A stretch of DNA of 64,000 nucleotides from the NCBI GenBank assembly GCA_963805525.1, contig CAWDUT010000004.1:992001-1056000 (forward strand). Direction: 5' to 3'. The notes under the pieces were generated by a model. It made no database searches and was not told the DNA's origin. It saw nothing but the letters and a program-made list of their open reading frames with translations. Below, in pieces: positions 16,766-25,366 of this stretch. The translations under genes were made by a program, and so were the position numbers. The stretch is from DASQFQ01 sp963805525 (GTDB lineage: Bacteria > Actinomycetota > Thermoleophilia > Solirubrobacterales > Solirubrobacteraceae). The stretch's first letter is position 1, and each line of letters starts with the position of its first letter.

Positions 16766-16794
16766 CGCGGGCCAGTATCGCTACCTTCGCGGCG

Positions 16795-17232
16795 ATGTTC
16801 GCGATCCGGGCGATGACCGCGGAGGACGCCGAGGCGATCGCGGCCTGGCATTACCCCGGCCCGTACGCGTTCTACGACTGGGATCAAGACCCCGGCGACC
16901 TCACCGAGCTGCTCGACCCGGACGAGTGGGGCCGCCGCTACTTCGCCGCCGACGCCGACAGCGAGCTCGCCGGCTTCTTCGTCTTCAAGCCGCACAGGGG
17001 CGGGACCGAGATCGGCCTCGGGCTGCGGCCCGATCTCACCGGCCGGGGCCTCGGCGCGCGCTTCCTCGAGGACGGCCTGCGCTTCGGCGGCGCCGAGCGC
17101 TACACGCTCGCCGTGGCCGCCTTCAACGAGCGCGCGATCACGGTCTATGGGCGGGCAGGCTTCGCGATCACCGAGCGCTACCGGCACCGCACGAACGGCG
17201 CCGACCACGACTTCCTCCGCATGGAGCGCTAG
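16795..17232 (+). CDS. GNAT-family N-acetyltransferase
   Basis: A 145-residue acetyl-CoA-dependent transferase. The pyrophosphate-binding motif is LGLRPDLTGRGLGARFLEDGL, and the C-terminal AFNERAITVYGRAGFAITERY is typical. ATG 16795 is preferred; a TACCTT -10-like hexamer sits 7 nt upstream. Substrate unknown. Confidence 0.88.
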   Translation: MFAIRAMTAEDAEAIAAWHYPGPYAFYDWDQDPGDLTELLDPDEWGRRYFAADADSELAGFFVFKPHRGGTEIGLGLRPDLTGRGLGARFLEDGLRFGGAERYTLAVAAFNERAITVYGRAGFAITERYRHRTNGADHDFLRMER

Positions 17233-17724
17233 CTACCCCACCACCGCGGCGCGCCAGCCCGCGACGGCCGTCGCCGCGTCGCCGCCAGCCAGCAGCGCCT
17301 CCGCCGCGCCCAGCACCGCCAGGTCGTCGCCCGCGCCGAAGCCGGTGATGACCGGCTGCCGGACCTCGGGGGTGTCCGGCGCGCCGAGCTCCCAGCGCAG
17401 CACCGGATACGTCGTCACGAGGCTCGCGCCGAGGTAGTAGGCGGCCCGCAGCACGCACGCGCGCGAGCTCTCCGCGAGGTCGCGGAAGCCGACGCCGTGC
17501 TCGCTGACCACGTCGCGGACCCAGTCGGGCGCACCGGCCGGCGGCGACGCGTCGACCAGCTCGACCTCGCCCGCCACCCGCGCGATCACCTCGGGCACCG
17601 AGGCGGACGAGAGATCGGCGCCCGGCTCCAGGCCCTCGGTCCACGTGGCGCCCTCGTCGAGGAAGCGCGCGAGGTAGTCGCGCGCTTCGGCCTCGGTCCC
17701 TTCGCGGAAGAACCACCAGTCCAC
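17233..17724 (-). CDS. Hypothetical protein downstream of a PadR regulator
   Basis: A 163-residue acidic, apparently soluble protein with Trp-rich ends (MDWWFF at the start, AGWRAAVVG at the end). No recognised family. It starts with GTG one nucleotide after the PadR stop, so the two form an operon, and it abuts the convergent GNAT gene exactly. A substrate or effector partner for the regulator is possible. Confidence 0.6.
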   Translation of the reverse strand: MDWWFFREGTEAEARDYLARFLDEGATWTEGLEPGADLSSASVPEVIARVAGEVELVDASPPAGAPDWVRDVVSEHGVGFRDLAESSRACVLRAAYYLGASLVTTYPVLRWELGAPDTPEVRQPVITGFGAGDDLAVLGAAEALLAGGDAATAVAGWRAAVVG

Positions 17725-17725
17725 G

Positions 17726-18184
17726 TCACAACACCTCGGCCCGGATCGCCTCGATCGACGCCGCGATGCGGTCGAGCCGCGGCCGCAGCTCCTCGCCCAG
17801 GCGCTCCAATTCCCGCCGCCCCGAGGGCGTGATCCGGTAGAAGCGCCGCGAGCGGCGCTCCGGGTGCTCCCACTCGCCGGCGATGTGGCCGTCGGCCTCG
17901 AGCGTGCGCAGCAGCGGGTACATCGTGTTCGGATTGACCGCCAGCGCGCCCGCCGTGAGCGCCCCGATGCGGTCCATCAGCTGGTTGCCGTAGGACGGGT
18001 CCTGGGAGACGAAGTGGAGCACCAGCAGTGGCAGCAGCCCCGCCCGGCGCAGATCGCCGATCAGCGGATCGGTGCCGCCGGGACCCTTCGCGGGCGCACC
18101 CGGGCCGGGCGCCTCGGCGGCGGCGCGCGCCGCCTCGACCGAGGCCGCCTCCGACGCCGCTTGCGTCGTCTTGCGGGAGGGCAC
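17726..18184 (-). CDS. PadR-family transcriptional regulator
   Basis: A 152-residue protein. After a 40-residue Ala/Pro-rich tail comes a winged helix (LLPLLVLHFVSQDPSYGNQLMDRI...NPNTMYPLLRTLEADGHIAGEWEHPERRSRRFYRIT), then a helical dimerisation segment. The NxNTMYPLL recognition helix and Tyr-rich wing are typical of PadR. It leads a two-gene operon. A pair of GGGGTCTGACCCC palindromes lies directly upstream. Confidence 0.92.
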   Translation of the reverse strand: MPSRKTTQAASEAASVEAARAAAEAPGPGAPAKGPGGTDPLIGDLRRAGLLPLLVLHFVSQDPSYGNQLMDRIGALTAGALAVNPNTMYPLLRTLEADGHIAGEWEHPERRSRRFYRITPSGRRELERLGEELRPRLDRIAASIEAIRAEVL

Positions 18185-18197
18185 TCTCGCGAACCTT

Positions 18198-18261
18198 AGG
18201 GGTCTGACCCCCTCCTTGCCGCCGCGGGCCGTTGCCGGGCGGTCTGGGGGGTCAGACCCCT
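18198..18261. repeat. Pair of GGGGTCTGACCCC palindromes
   Basis: One copy at 18198-18213 (AGGGGTCTGACCCCCT) and an inverted copy at 18246-18261 (ending GGGGTCAGACCCCT) flank a GC-rich middle. They sit between the acyl-CoA dehydrogenase 3' end and the PadR start. The same core occurs at 36.4 and 52.9 kb. A terminator for the dehydrogenase gene is plausible. Confidence 0.7.
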
Positions 18262-18271
18262 GGCGCGCGCC

Positions 18272-19444
18272 CTAGGCGGCCGTGGGCTGCGGCTCTTCGA
18301 TCCGCCGCGGCAGCAGCGTCTCGCGCGCGATGACCAGCCGCTGGATCTGCGAGGTGCCCTCGTAGAGCTGCATGATCTTCGCGTCGCGCATCAGCTTCTC
18401 GACCGGGTAGTCCTTGATGAAGCCGTAGCCGCCGTAGACCTGCACGGCGTCGGTGGAGACCTCCATCGCGGTGTCGGCGGCGAAGCGCTTGGCGTGCGAG
18501 GACTCGACGGTGTTGCGCATGCCCTGGTCGAGCAGGACGGCCGAGTTCCAGGTCGCCAGGCGCGACAGGTGCACCTTCGTCGCCATGTCGGCGATCATGA
18601 ACTGGATCGCCTGGTGCATCGCGATCGGCACGCCGAACTGGACGCGCTCCTTCGAGTAGTTGGTGGCGAACTCGAAGGCGGCGCGCGCGATGCCGGTCGC
18701 CATCGCGGCCACGCCGGGACGCGTGCGGTCGAGCGTCATCATCGCGATCTTGAAGCCCTTGTTCTCCTCGCCGATCAGGTGGTCGGCCGGGATCTCGGTC
18801 TCGTTGAAGGTGATGGTCGCGGTGTTGGAGGCCCGCTGGCCCATCTTGTCTTCCTTCTTGTCCACCGTGACCGTGTCGTCCTTGGGCACGATGAACGCGG
18901 AGATCCCGCGGTGGCCGGCCTCCTTGTCGGTCTTGGCGTAGACCGTGAACCAGTCGGCGTAGCCGCCGTTGGTGATGAAGCACTTGGAGCCGTTGATGAC
19001 GTACTTGTCGCCCCTGCGCACGGCGGTCGTGCGCATGCCGGAGACGTCGGAGCCCGCGTCGGGCTCGGTCAGGCAGAAGGAGGCGAGCTTGAAGTCCTCG
19101 GTCAGCATCCCGAGGTACTGCTTCTTGAGCTCGTCGGAGCCGGCCACCCCCAGCGGCGCGGAGGCGAGGCCGTTGGCCCCCAGCGACGTGGTGATGCCGG
19201 AACAGCCCCACGAGAGCTCCTCCTCGATGATGCATCCATCGAGATAGGACGCGCCGGGCCCGCCGTACTCCTCGGGAACGTGCGAGTTCATGAGCCCGAC
19301 CTCCCACGCCTTGCGCAGGACGTCCTCGGGCCACGTGCCGTCCTTGTCGTACTCCCAAGCGACGGGGCGGATCTCCTTGACGGCGAAGTCGTGCGCCATC
19401 TCGCGCAGCGCCTTCTGCTCGTCCGTGAGGGTGAAATCGACCAT
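18272..19444 (-). CDS. Acyl-CoA dehydrogenase
   Basis: A 390-residue FAD enzyme that makes the alpha-beta double bond in acyl-CoA and passes electrons to ETF. Family blocks are complete: FTLTDEQKALREMAHDFAV at the start, FCLTEPDAGSDVSGM, KCFITNGGYADW, VYGGYGFIKDYPVEKLMRDA, and the catalytic-Glu motif LYEGTSQIQR. ATG 19444 is preferred over a TTG 18 nt upstream because the family begins at VDFTLTDEQ. A perfect TetR-type palindrome lies 26 nt upstream. Confidence 0.94.
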   Translation of the reverse strand: MVDFTLTDEQKALREMAHDFAVKEIRPVAWEYDKDGTWPEDVLRKAWEVGLMNSHVPEEYGGPGASYLDGCIIEEELSWGCSGITTSLGANGLASAPLGVAGSDELKKQYLGMLTEDFKLASFCLTEPDAGSDVSGMRTTAVRRGDKYVINGSKCFITNGGYADWFTVYAKTDKEAGHRGISAFIVPKDDTVTVDKKEDKMGQRASNTATITFNETEIPADHLIGEENKGFKIAMMTLDRTRPGVAAMATGIARAAFEFATNYSKERVQFGVPIAMHQAIQFMIADMATKVHLSRLATWNSAVLLDQGMRNTVESSHAKRFAADTAMEVSTDAVQVYGGYGFIKDYPVEKLMRDAKIMQLYEGTSQIQRLVIARETLLPRRIEEPQPTAA

Positions 19445-19469
19445 TGGTGGGGTCAGCTCCAATTCCAGA

Positions 19470-19485
19470 TTGACTGGTCAGTCAA
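19470..19485. promoter_or_regulatory. TetR-type operator upstream of the acyl-CoA dehydrogenase
   Basis: TTGACTG-GT-CAGTCAA is a perfect 7-bp inverted repeat with a 2-bp spacer, the form bound by many TetR regulators of fatty-acid genes. It is 26 nt from the ATG. No TetR gene is in the window, so the regulator must be encoded elsewhere. Confidence 0.7.
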
Positions 19486-19536
19486 CAACTGACCGAAGTG
19501 TACCCCCTGACGGGTTCGGGGGAACGCCCGTTCGCC

Positions 19537-19647
19537 TCAGCCGAGCACGAACCAGAGCACCACGGCGAGGCCGCCGAGCAGGAGAATCGCGGTCACGAGC
19601 GCGAGTCCGTACTGCTCAGGGAACAGCGCCGGGCGCCGCGGAGCCAT
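19537..19647 (-). CDS. Small membrane protein (36 aa)
   Basis: Begins ATG 19647 with MAPRRPALFPEQYG, followed by a single hydrophobic helix of about 20 residues to the end. Its start overlaps the divergent frame at 19646; the preferred start of the neighbouring plus gene is 19691, leaving a 43-nt promoter gap. Unknown function. Confidence 0.55.
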   Translation of the reverse strand: MAPRRPALFPEQYGLALVTAILLLGGLAVVLWFVLG

Positions 19648-19690
19648 GGTCCGTCGTCTGACGCGGCGCCACATGGGACCATGGTGGACG

Positions 19691-20116
19691 ATGCAGGAGG
19701 CCTTCGGCATCGTCATCTTCGCCGTGGTGGGGATCTCCGTCGTGCTGGCGGTGGTCTCGCTGTTCTTCCGCGACCGCACCTACGACCAGATCGGCCGCGG
19801 CGGGATCGGTGACGATCGCGAGATCCGGCCCGCAAATCAAGCCCACCCACCCGGCCATGTCGACCTCGGCGAGCGCGACGACGAGATCCGCCAGATGCTC
19901 ACGGCGCGCAACGCCCGCCACGCCGCCCGCGGCGAGGCGTCGCTCGACGTCGAGGCCGAGCTCGCGCGCCTCACCGCCCCGGCCGTCGATCCCGCGCTAC
20001 GCCAAGAGATCCGCGAGCTGGTGATCGCCCGTAACTCGCGCCGCGAGGCCAAAGGAGAGCCGCCGCTCGACGTCGATGCCGAGATCGAGCGTCAGATTCG
20101 CGACCTCGGCGGCTGA
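19691..20116 (+). CDS. Membrane-anchored protein with two internal repeats
   Basis: A 141-residue protein with one N-terminal membrane helix (EAFGIVIFAVVGISVVLAVV) and a soluble tail. Two copies of an approximately 30-residue repeat are visible: RDDEIRQMLTARNARHAARG followed by EASLDVEAEL, and LRQEIRELVIARNSRREAKG followed by EPPLDVDAEI. A short helix plus a P/S-LDV turn recurs in each. ATG 19691 is chosen over in-frame starts at 19646 and 19673 because it places the helix at the N-terminus. Function unknown. Confidence 0.65.
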   Translation: MQEAFGIVIFAVVGISVVLAVVSLFFRDRTYDQIGRGGIGDDREIRPANQAHPPGHVDLGERDDEIRQMLTARNARHAARGEASLDVEAELARLTAPAVDPALRQEIRELVIARNSRREAKGEPPLDVDAEIERQIRDLGG

Positions 20117-20189
20117 ATCAAGCATCGAACGTCCATTCTGGACGCACGTTGGGTCAAGGCGCCTGTCGGGCGGGCCGATCCTCCAGATC

Positions 20190-21563
20190 ATGGTCTCCCG
20201 CCGCCTTCGCAGTCTCATGGTTCTCCTCGTCGTCGCCCTCGCCGGCACGCTCGCCGCTCCCGCGGCCTCGCCCGCCAAGGGTCATCACAAGCTCCCTCAC
20301 CGCGAAGGCGGCAAGGTCCACAAGGCCTGGCCGGCCAAGCACGTCCGTGGCAAGCGCGCCAAGCGCCCGCGCAAGGCGCTCTCGCGCTTCCTCGCCAAGC
20401 AGGTCGGCCCGACCAAGCTCAAGGTCGAGAAGCCCAAGCTGATGGCCGCCCGCGTCTCCTCCGCCGGCCCGCTGGTCACCTTCCTCCCCGCCGCGACCAC
20501 CACCAAGCTGCGGCTCGTGCGCTCGTTCGACGTCCCCTCCGACGATCCGGCCGCCGCGCGGATGACCAACCTCTCCTGGACCTACGACTCCGCGATCGCC
20601 GCGATCGCGCTGATCAGCCAGAACGAGAAGACCCAGGCCGAGCAGATCCTCGACCAGCTCGCCGCGCTCCAGCGCACCGACGGCTCGATCGACTTCGCCT
20701 ACAACGTCTCCGACGGCTCGAGCCTGCCCGTCTTCAACACCGGCGCGATCGCCTGGACCGGCGTCGCGGCCGCGATGTACCGCTCGACCTACAACTCGAG
20801 CAAGTACGACGCGCTCGCGGGCGGCACCACCAAGTGGCTGCTCAACCGCCGCAACTCGGCCGGGCTGCTCACGGGCACCCCGTCGGCGACCTGGGTCTCG
20901 ACCCAGCACAACATCATCGCCTGGTACCTGATGCAGATCGTCACGGACCACCTGCCGTCCGGCGTCAGCAGCTCGACCGTGGTCAGCGCCCGCAACGCGC
21001 TCGGGACCGCGATCAAGCGCGACCTGCTCGTCAACGTCAACTCGACGCAGATGGCGTTCAACCAGGGCGCCGGCGACCCGACGAAGGCGCTCGACGCCCA
21101 GGTGTTCGGCACGCTCTTCCTCGCCTATGACGGCGCGCTCGGCAACAACTCGCAGTCCGGCACGCAGATGAGCAAGGTGCTCGCCTACATCGGCAGCGCG
21201 TTCCCGGTCAGCGGCCGCTCGGTCGCGAAGTCCACCGCCGTCACGACCTACAACAACACGTGGAGCGCCGCCGGGCCGTTCAGCGGCTACCGCCCCTACG
21301 CGACGGGCACCGGCCCCGACGTGCTCTCCGGCGAGTCGACCGCGCAGGTCCGCTACATGTGGCGCTCCTTCGGGATCACGCCGACCGCGCTCGACAACCA
21401 GGTCACCGCCTGGAACGCGATCACGAGCGGCAAGGGCTACGGCCCGCTGGCCGCCGACCGCACGGCGTCGACCCCCGGCCTCGAGTACCACGCGTGGCCG
21501 GCCGCGGCGACCGCGAGCTGGGAGCTGCTCGGCGGCTCGACGGTCCACCGCACGCCGTTCTAG
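20190..21563 (+). CDS. Secreted protein with an alpha/alpha-toroid-like catalytic domain, unknown
   Basis: A 457-residue protein with a signal peptide (SRRLRSLMVLLVVALAGTLAAPA, residues 2-25), then about 70 very basic residues (KGHHKLPHREGGKVHKAWPAK), then a body of paired helices. Features such as LSWTYDSAIAAIALI, LAALQRTDGSIDFAYN, WVSTQHNIIAWYLM and STAQVRYMWRSFGI resemble (alpha/alpha)6-barrel glycosidases or cyclases. Exported, probably wall-associated through the basic segment. Family not identified with certainty. Confidence 0.75.
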   Translation: MVSRRLRSLMVLLVVALAGTLAAPAASPAKGHHKLPHREGGKVHKAWPAKHVRGKRAKRPRKALSRFLAKQVGPTKLKVEKPKLMAARVSSAGPLVTFLPAATTTKLRLVRSFDVPSDDPAAARMTNLSWTYDSAIAAIALISQNEKTQAEQILDQLAALQRTDGSIDFAYNVSDGSSLPVFNTGAIAWTGVAAAMYRSTYNSSKYDALAGGTTKWLLNRRNSAGLLTGTPSATWVSTQHNIIAWYLMQIVTDHLPSGVSSSTVVSARNALGTAIKRDLLVNVNSTQMAFNQGAGDPTKALDAQVFGTLFLAYDGALGNNSQSGTQMSKVLAYIGSAFPVSGRSVAKSTAVTTYNNTWSAAGPFSGYRPYATGTGPDVLSGESTAQVRYMWRSFGITPTALDNQVTAWNAITSGKGYGPLAADRTASTPGLEYHAWPAAATASWELLGGSTVHRTPF

Positions 21564-22510
21564 GCGATCGACTCCGACCGGGCGTCGCGCTTCGCTTCGG
21601 CGTCCGGGTCGCGCCGGTCGGCCCATAGCGACGCGGTGATCCCGATCGAGAAGGCCACGAACACGATCACGAGCGTGAGCTCCGGGCCGACCTTGTAGAG
21701 ATCCTCGAGCAGCAGCTTGGCCGCCACCAGCGCGAGCACGATGGCGATCGTCTCGTCGAGGTAGCGGAAGCGCCGGATCAGCCCCTCGACGAGCACGAAC
21801 AGCGCGCGCAGGCCGAGCAGGGCGAAGATGTTGGCCATCCAGATCAGCACCGAGTCGCGCGTGATCGCGAACGCGGCCGGGATCGAGTCGACCGCGAACG
21901 CGATGTCGGCAGCGACGATCGCCGCCAGGCAGACGAACAACGGCGTCACGTAGTTGGTGTGGTCGCGGCGCACGAACAGCCGCTTGCCCTCGAAGTCGCT
22001 GGTCACCGGGAACACCCGCCGGACCAGCCGCACGATGAAGTTGCGGTCGGGGTCGACGTTCTCCTCCACCCCGCGCAGGATCCGGTAGGCGAGCACGAGC
22101 AGCAGCACGCCGAGCACGTAGATGAAGAAGTGCAGCTCCTGTAGCAGCGCGACGCCGCCGAGGATCGCCCCGCCGCGGAGCACGAGCGCGGCGGCGATGC
22201 CGTAGAACAGCAGCCGCGCGCGGTACTCGGTCGGCACCCCGAAGTACGCGAACAGCAGGACGAACACGAACAGGTTGTCCAGCGACAGCGACCGCTCGAC
22301 GAAGTAGACGGTCGTGTAGGTGACGAAGTCGTCGAGCCCGTGGGTGTCGAGCAGCAGCAGCGACACGCCGGCGAGCATCGAGACGATCAGCCAGCCGATG
22401 CTCCACACCACGCCCTCGCGGAAGCTCGGCTCGCGGCCGCGCGCGAAGAAGTGCAGGTCGACCCACAGCAGGAGGACCGTGATCGCCGCGAGCGCGGCCC
22501 ACGCGAGCAT
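21560..22510 (-). CDS. TerC/Alx-family membrane protein
   Basis: A 316-residue integral membrane protein with about nine helices. TerC-type signatures: the acidic SLSLDNLFVFVLLFAYFGVP segment and the second DIAFAVDSIPAAFAITRD. Members export manganese or couple to metal and tellurite resistance. ATG 22510 is used; it shares one base with the stop of the upstream Ca2+/H+ antiporter gene (TGATG), so the two ion transporters form an operon. Confidence 0.92.
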   Translation of the reverse strand: MLAWAALAAITVLLLWVDLHFFARGREPSFREGVVWSIGWLIVSMLAGVSLLLLDTHGLDDFVTYTTVYFVERSLSLDNLFVFVLLFAYFGVPTEYRARLLFYGIAAALVLRGGAILGGVALLQELHFFIYVLGVLLLVLAYRILRGVEENVDPDRNFIVRLVRRVFPVTSDFEGKRLFVRRDHTNYVTPLFVCLAAIVAADIAFAVDSIPAAFAITRDSVLIWMANIFALLGLRALFVLVEGLIRRFRYLDETIAIVLALVAAKLLLEDLYKVGPELTLVIVFVAFSIGITASLWADRRDPDAEAKRDARSESIA

Positions 22511-23625
22511 CAGCCGACGAAGAAGAAGGTACAGCCCAGCACGACGTAGACCGCGAGCAGCTGCGCGCCCTCGAACCACGTCGACTCGCCCTCGTGCGTC
22601 ACCGCCTGGGCGATCAGCACCGCGAGGAAGATCGCCCCGAGCTCGAGTCCGTTGAAGACCAGCGACATCGGATACGGGCCGATGACGAGCGAGAGCAGGA
22701 CCAGCACGGGCGCGACGAACAGCGCGATCTGCGCGCTCGAGCCGATCGCGATGTTGACCGACAGGTCCATCTTGTCCTTCATCGCGAAGAACACCGCGAC
22801 CCAGTGCTCGGCGGCGTTGCCGACGATCGCGACCACGATGACCGCGACGAAGAACGGCGACAGGCCGATCGACGCCGACGCTTCGGTGATCGAGCCGACG
22901 AGGATCTCCGACATCACGCCGACCGCGACGCCGGCGATCCCGAGCATGGTCACGGCCTTGCGCACCGTCCAGGGCTCGCCCTCCTCGTCGTCGGCGTAGT
23001 GCTCAGGGTTGAAGAGATCGCGGTGGGTCTTGAGCGAGAAGAACAACCCTGCGATGTAGGTCAGCAGCAGCACGCCCGCCACCAGCATCGACAGGTGCTC
23101 GATGTCGCCGCTGAACTTGACTGACTCGGCCTCCGGCTTGGGCAGGCCGCCGCCCGAGACGAGCTGGAAGATCGCCGGCATCGCGAGCGCGGCGGCGGCC
23201 AGCAGAAGCATCAGCGCCTGCACGCTCGCCGCGGTCCGGTCGAAGCTCTGGCGCTCGCGATTCCAGCCGCCGACGAGCATCGCGGCCCCCATCACCAGCA
23301 GGATGTTGCCGAGGATCGAGCCGACCAGCGAGGCCTTGACGACCTCCTGGAGCCCCTCGTGCAGCGCGAACAGCGCGATGATCAGCTCCGGCGCGTTGCC
23401 GAACGTGACGTTGAGCAGGCCGCCGACACCCGGCCCGGAGCGGCTGGCGAGCTCCTCGGTGGCCTTGCCCATCAGTGCGGCGGTCGGGATCACGCCGAGC
23501 GCTGACGAGCCGAAGACGAGCCCCGCTCCCGCGTGAGCGAGGTCGAGTGCGATGGCGAGCGGGATGAACGGGACGAGCAGGTACGGCCACCCGTCGCCGC
23601 TGAACAGGAAACGGCGCAGCTGCAC
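22510..23625 (-). CDS. Calcium/proton antiporter (CaxA/ChaA type)
   Basis: A 371-residue cation antiporter with about eleven helices. The two family repeats are present: GLLNVTFGNAPELIIALFAL and VAIVGNAAEHWVAVFFAM, each with the GNxxE core that binds the cation. GTG start with AAGGTG upstream at the right spacing. First gene of an operon with TerC. Divergent from an aldo/keto reductase. Confidence 0.93.
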   Translation of the reverse strand: MQLRRFLFSGDGWPYLLVPFIPLAIALDLAHAGAGLVFGSSALGVIPTAALMGKATEELASRSGPGVGGLLNVTFGNAPELIIALFALHEGLQEVVKASLVGSILGNILLVMGAAMLVGGWNRERQSFDRTAASVQALMLLLAAAALAMPAIFQLVSGGGLPKPEAESVKFSGDIEHLSMLVAGVLLLTYIAGLFFSLKTHRDLFNPEHYADDEEGEPWTVRKAVTMLGIAGVAVGVMSEILVGSITEASASIGLSPFFVAVIVVAIVGNAAEHWVAVFFAMKDKMDLSVNIAIGSSAQIALFVAPVLVLLSLVIGPYPMSLVFNGLELGAIFLAVLIAQAVTHEGESTWFEGAQLLAVYVVLGCTFFFVG

Positions 23626-23655
23626 TCACTCACCTTACATAAGTGACCGGCCTCC

Positions 23656-23661
23656 TAGACT
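23656..23661 (+). promoter_or_regulatory. Putative -10 element TAGACT
   Basis: TAGACT lies 10 nt before ATG 23672 of the aldo/keto reductase, one of four exact TAGACT hexamers placed 8-18 nt ahead of starts in this window. Confidence 0.45.
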
Positions 23662-23671
23662 CTCGGCTCTG

Positions 23672-24667
23672 ATGCGGCGTCGCACCTTCGGCAGCACGGA
23701 CCTCGAGACCTCCGCGGTCGGCTTCGGCACCTGGGCTCTCGGTTCCGACTGGTGGGGCGAGCACGAGTCGCCCGACGCGCTCGTCGCGCGCGCGCTCGAC
23801 CTCGGCGTCACGTTCTTCGACACCGGCGACACCTACGGCCAGGGGCTCAACGAGCAGCTGGTCGGGGACGCGCTCGCGCGCTCCGGCGCCGCCCGCGACA
23901 GCTACGAGCTGTCGACCAAGTTCGGCTACCTGCTCGACGCCGAGCGCAAGGGCGACAAGGAGTCCGAGCGCCCGCACGACTGGTCGCCGGAGCACACCCG
24001 GCGCGCGCTCGAGGCGTCGCTGCAGCGGCTGCACACCGACTACGTCGACCTCTACCAGCTGCACAACCCGCGCATGGACGGGATCGACGCCGACGAGCTC
24101 TACGCGGAGCTCGAGGCATTGAAGGCCGAGGGCAAGATCCGCCACTACGGGATCGCGCTCGGGCCCAAGATCGGCTGGCGCGACGAGGGAGTGCGCGCGC
24201 TCGAGCAGCGCGACGGCCTGACCTCCCTGCAGACGGTCTACAACCTGCTCGAGCAGGCGCCCGGCGCCGAGTTCCTCGAGCTCGCCGAGCAGCGCGGCGT
24301 CGGCGTCATCGCGCGCGTCCCGACCTCCTCGGGCCTGCTCGAGGGCCACCTCACGCCCGACCACACCTTCGAAGGGAACGACCACCGCCGCCACCGGCCG
24401 CGCTCGTGGCTGATCGAGGGCCTGCAGAAGGTCGACCAGCTCGAGTTCCTGAAGCGCGACGGCCAGCGCACGCTCGCCCAGGCCGCCTACAAGTACATCC
24501 TCGCCCAGCCGGCGATCGGCTGTGTCGTGCACACCGTCAACACCGCCGCGCAGCTCGAGGAGTGGGCCGCGGCGGGGACGAACGCGGTGCCCGACCTCGA
24601 CGAGGACGAGCTCGCGCGCGTCGACGAGCTCTACGCGGCGGGCTTCGGGCTCGGCGCGCCGGCCTGA
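23672..24667 (+). CDS. Aldo/keto reductase
   Basis: A 331-residue NADPH-dependent (beta/alpha)8 oxidoreductase. The catalytic tetrad region is visible as FFDTGDTYGQG (Asp, Tyr), LSTKFGYLL (Lys) and YQLHNP (His). The family start MRRRTFGSTDLETSAVGFG supports ATG 23672. Substrate unknown. The end overlaps the convergent glutaredoxin/GST-like gene by 37 nt. Confidence 0.92.
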   Translation: MRRRTFGSTDLETSAVGFGTWALGSDWWGEHESPDALVARALDLGVTFFDTGDTYGQGLNEQLVGDALARSGAARDSYELSTKFGYLLDAERKGDKESERPHDWSPEHTRRALEASLQRLHTDYVDLYQLHNPRMDGIDADELYAELEALKAEGKIRHYGIALGPKIGWRDEGVRALEQRDGLTSLQTVYNLLEQAPGAEFLELAEQRGVGVIARVPTSSGLLEGHLTPDHTFEGNDHRRHRPRSWLIEGLQKVDQLEFLKRDGQRTLAQAAYKYILAQPAIGCVVHTVNTAAQLEEWAAAGTNAVPDLDEDELARVDELYAAGFGLGAPA

Positions 24668-24936
24668 GCCGGGTTCAGCCGCGCCCAGTCCACGATCGCC
24701 TTCACGCCGGCGACCGTCGTGTCGTCGTCGAGGATCAGCACCGGCACGTCGACCTTGCCGGTCCGGCGCTTCGCCTCCCTGCGGCCGGGCATGACGTTGA
24801 GCGCGTCGGGCAGGATGCGCCAGCCGTAGGCGCGCTCGACGTGCGGGTGGTGGCCGGCGTTCTCGAGCGCCGTGTGCGCGCGGCCGCACGGATGGCCGCC
24901 GGCGTCCCACGTGCCGTAACAGACGAGCAGTCGCAT
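24631..24936 (-). CDS. Glutathione S-transferase N-terminal/glutaredoxin-like protein
   Basis: A 101-residue thioredoxin-fold protein. MRLLVCYGTWDAGGHPCGRA has two cysteines spaced wider than a CxxC. KVDVPVLILDDDTTVAGVKAIVDW gives the cis-Pro (VP) and the xx-D-x-ad-S-like helix start of GST N-domains. No GST C-terminal helical domain is present, so it is either a glutaredoxin-like protein or a minimal one-domain GST relative. Actinobacteria usually lack glutathione, so the thiol partner is unclear. Confidence 0.7.
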   Translation of the reverse strand: MRLLVCYGTWDAGGHPCGRAHTALENAGHHPHVERAYGWRILPDALNVMPGRREAKRRTGKVDVPVLILDDDTTVAGVKAIVDWARLNPAQAGAPSPKPAA

Positions 24937-24947
24937 GCGCGGCGACC

Positions 24948-25322
24948 TTAGCCGAGCGACGAGCCGGCGAGGAGGAAGAACCAGGCCTCGAACGCGGCGA
25001 TGGCGAGCACAACCGCGCCGACCACGACGTAGTCGGTGGCGGTCAGCGGCGGCGCCACGGCGCCCTTGCCACGGGTGCGCGCACCGCTCATCGGCTTCAG
25101 CCAGCTGGTCTGTCGGCGCGGCAGCTCGCGGCCGCTGGCGTGGGCGTACGCCTCCTGGAGCACGCCGAGGAGCTGGAGCAGGAGGAGGGCCGCGACGCCG
25201 ATGACGAGCGCGACGACGAAGAAGGACAGCATCGAGATGCCCGAGGCCGGCGCCACCCGCGAGCCGACCCACAGACCGAGCAGCGGCGCGCCGGTCCAGA
25301 TGTTGAGCGTCACCACGGCCAT
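24948..25322 (-). CDS. Small membrane protein, unknown
   Basis: A 124-residue protein with two strong membrane segments near the N-terminus (LLGLWVGSRVAP... and FFVVALVIGVAALLLLQLLGVL), a 40-residue cytosolic basic loop, and a third helix near the C-terminus (DYVVVGAVVLAIAAFEAWFFLLA). ATG 25322 is used. Eleven nt separate it from the GST-like gene. No family recognised. Confidence 0.65.
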   Translation of the reverse strand: MAVVTLNIWTGAPLLGLWVGSRVAPASGISMLSFFVVALVIGVAALLLLQLLGVLQEAYAHASGRELPRRQTSWLKPMSGARTRGKGAVAPPLTATDYVVVGAVVLAIAAFEAWFFLLAGSSLG

Positions 25323-25366
25323 GGCGGCGACGAGCGCAATGCGCCTGGTGCGCGTGGTGCGCGAAC

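Noticed and set aside
20154..22502. 782-codon minus-strand frame
   Set aside because: Runs opposite the secreted protein and out of frame through terC; no family signature.
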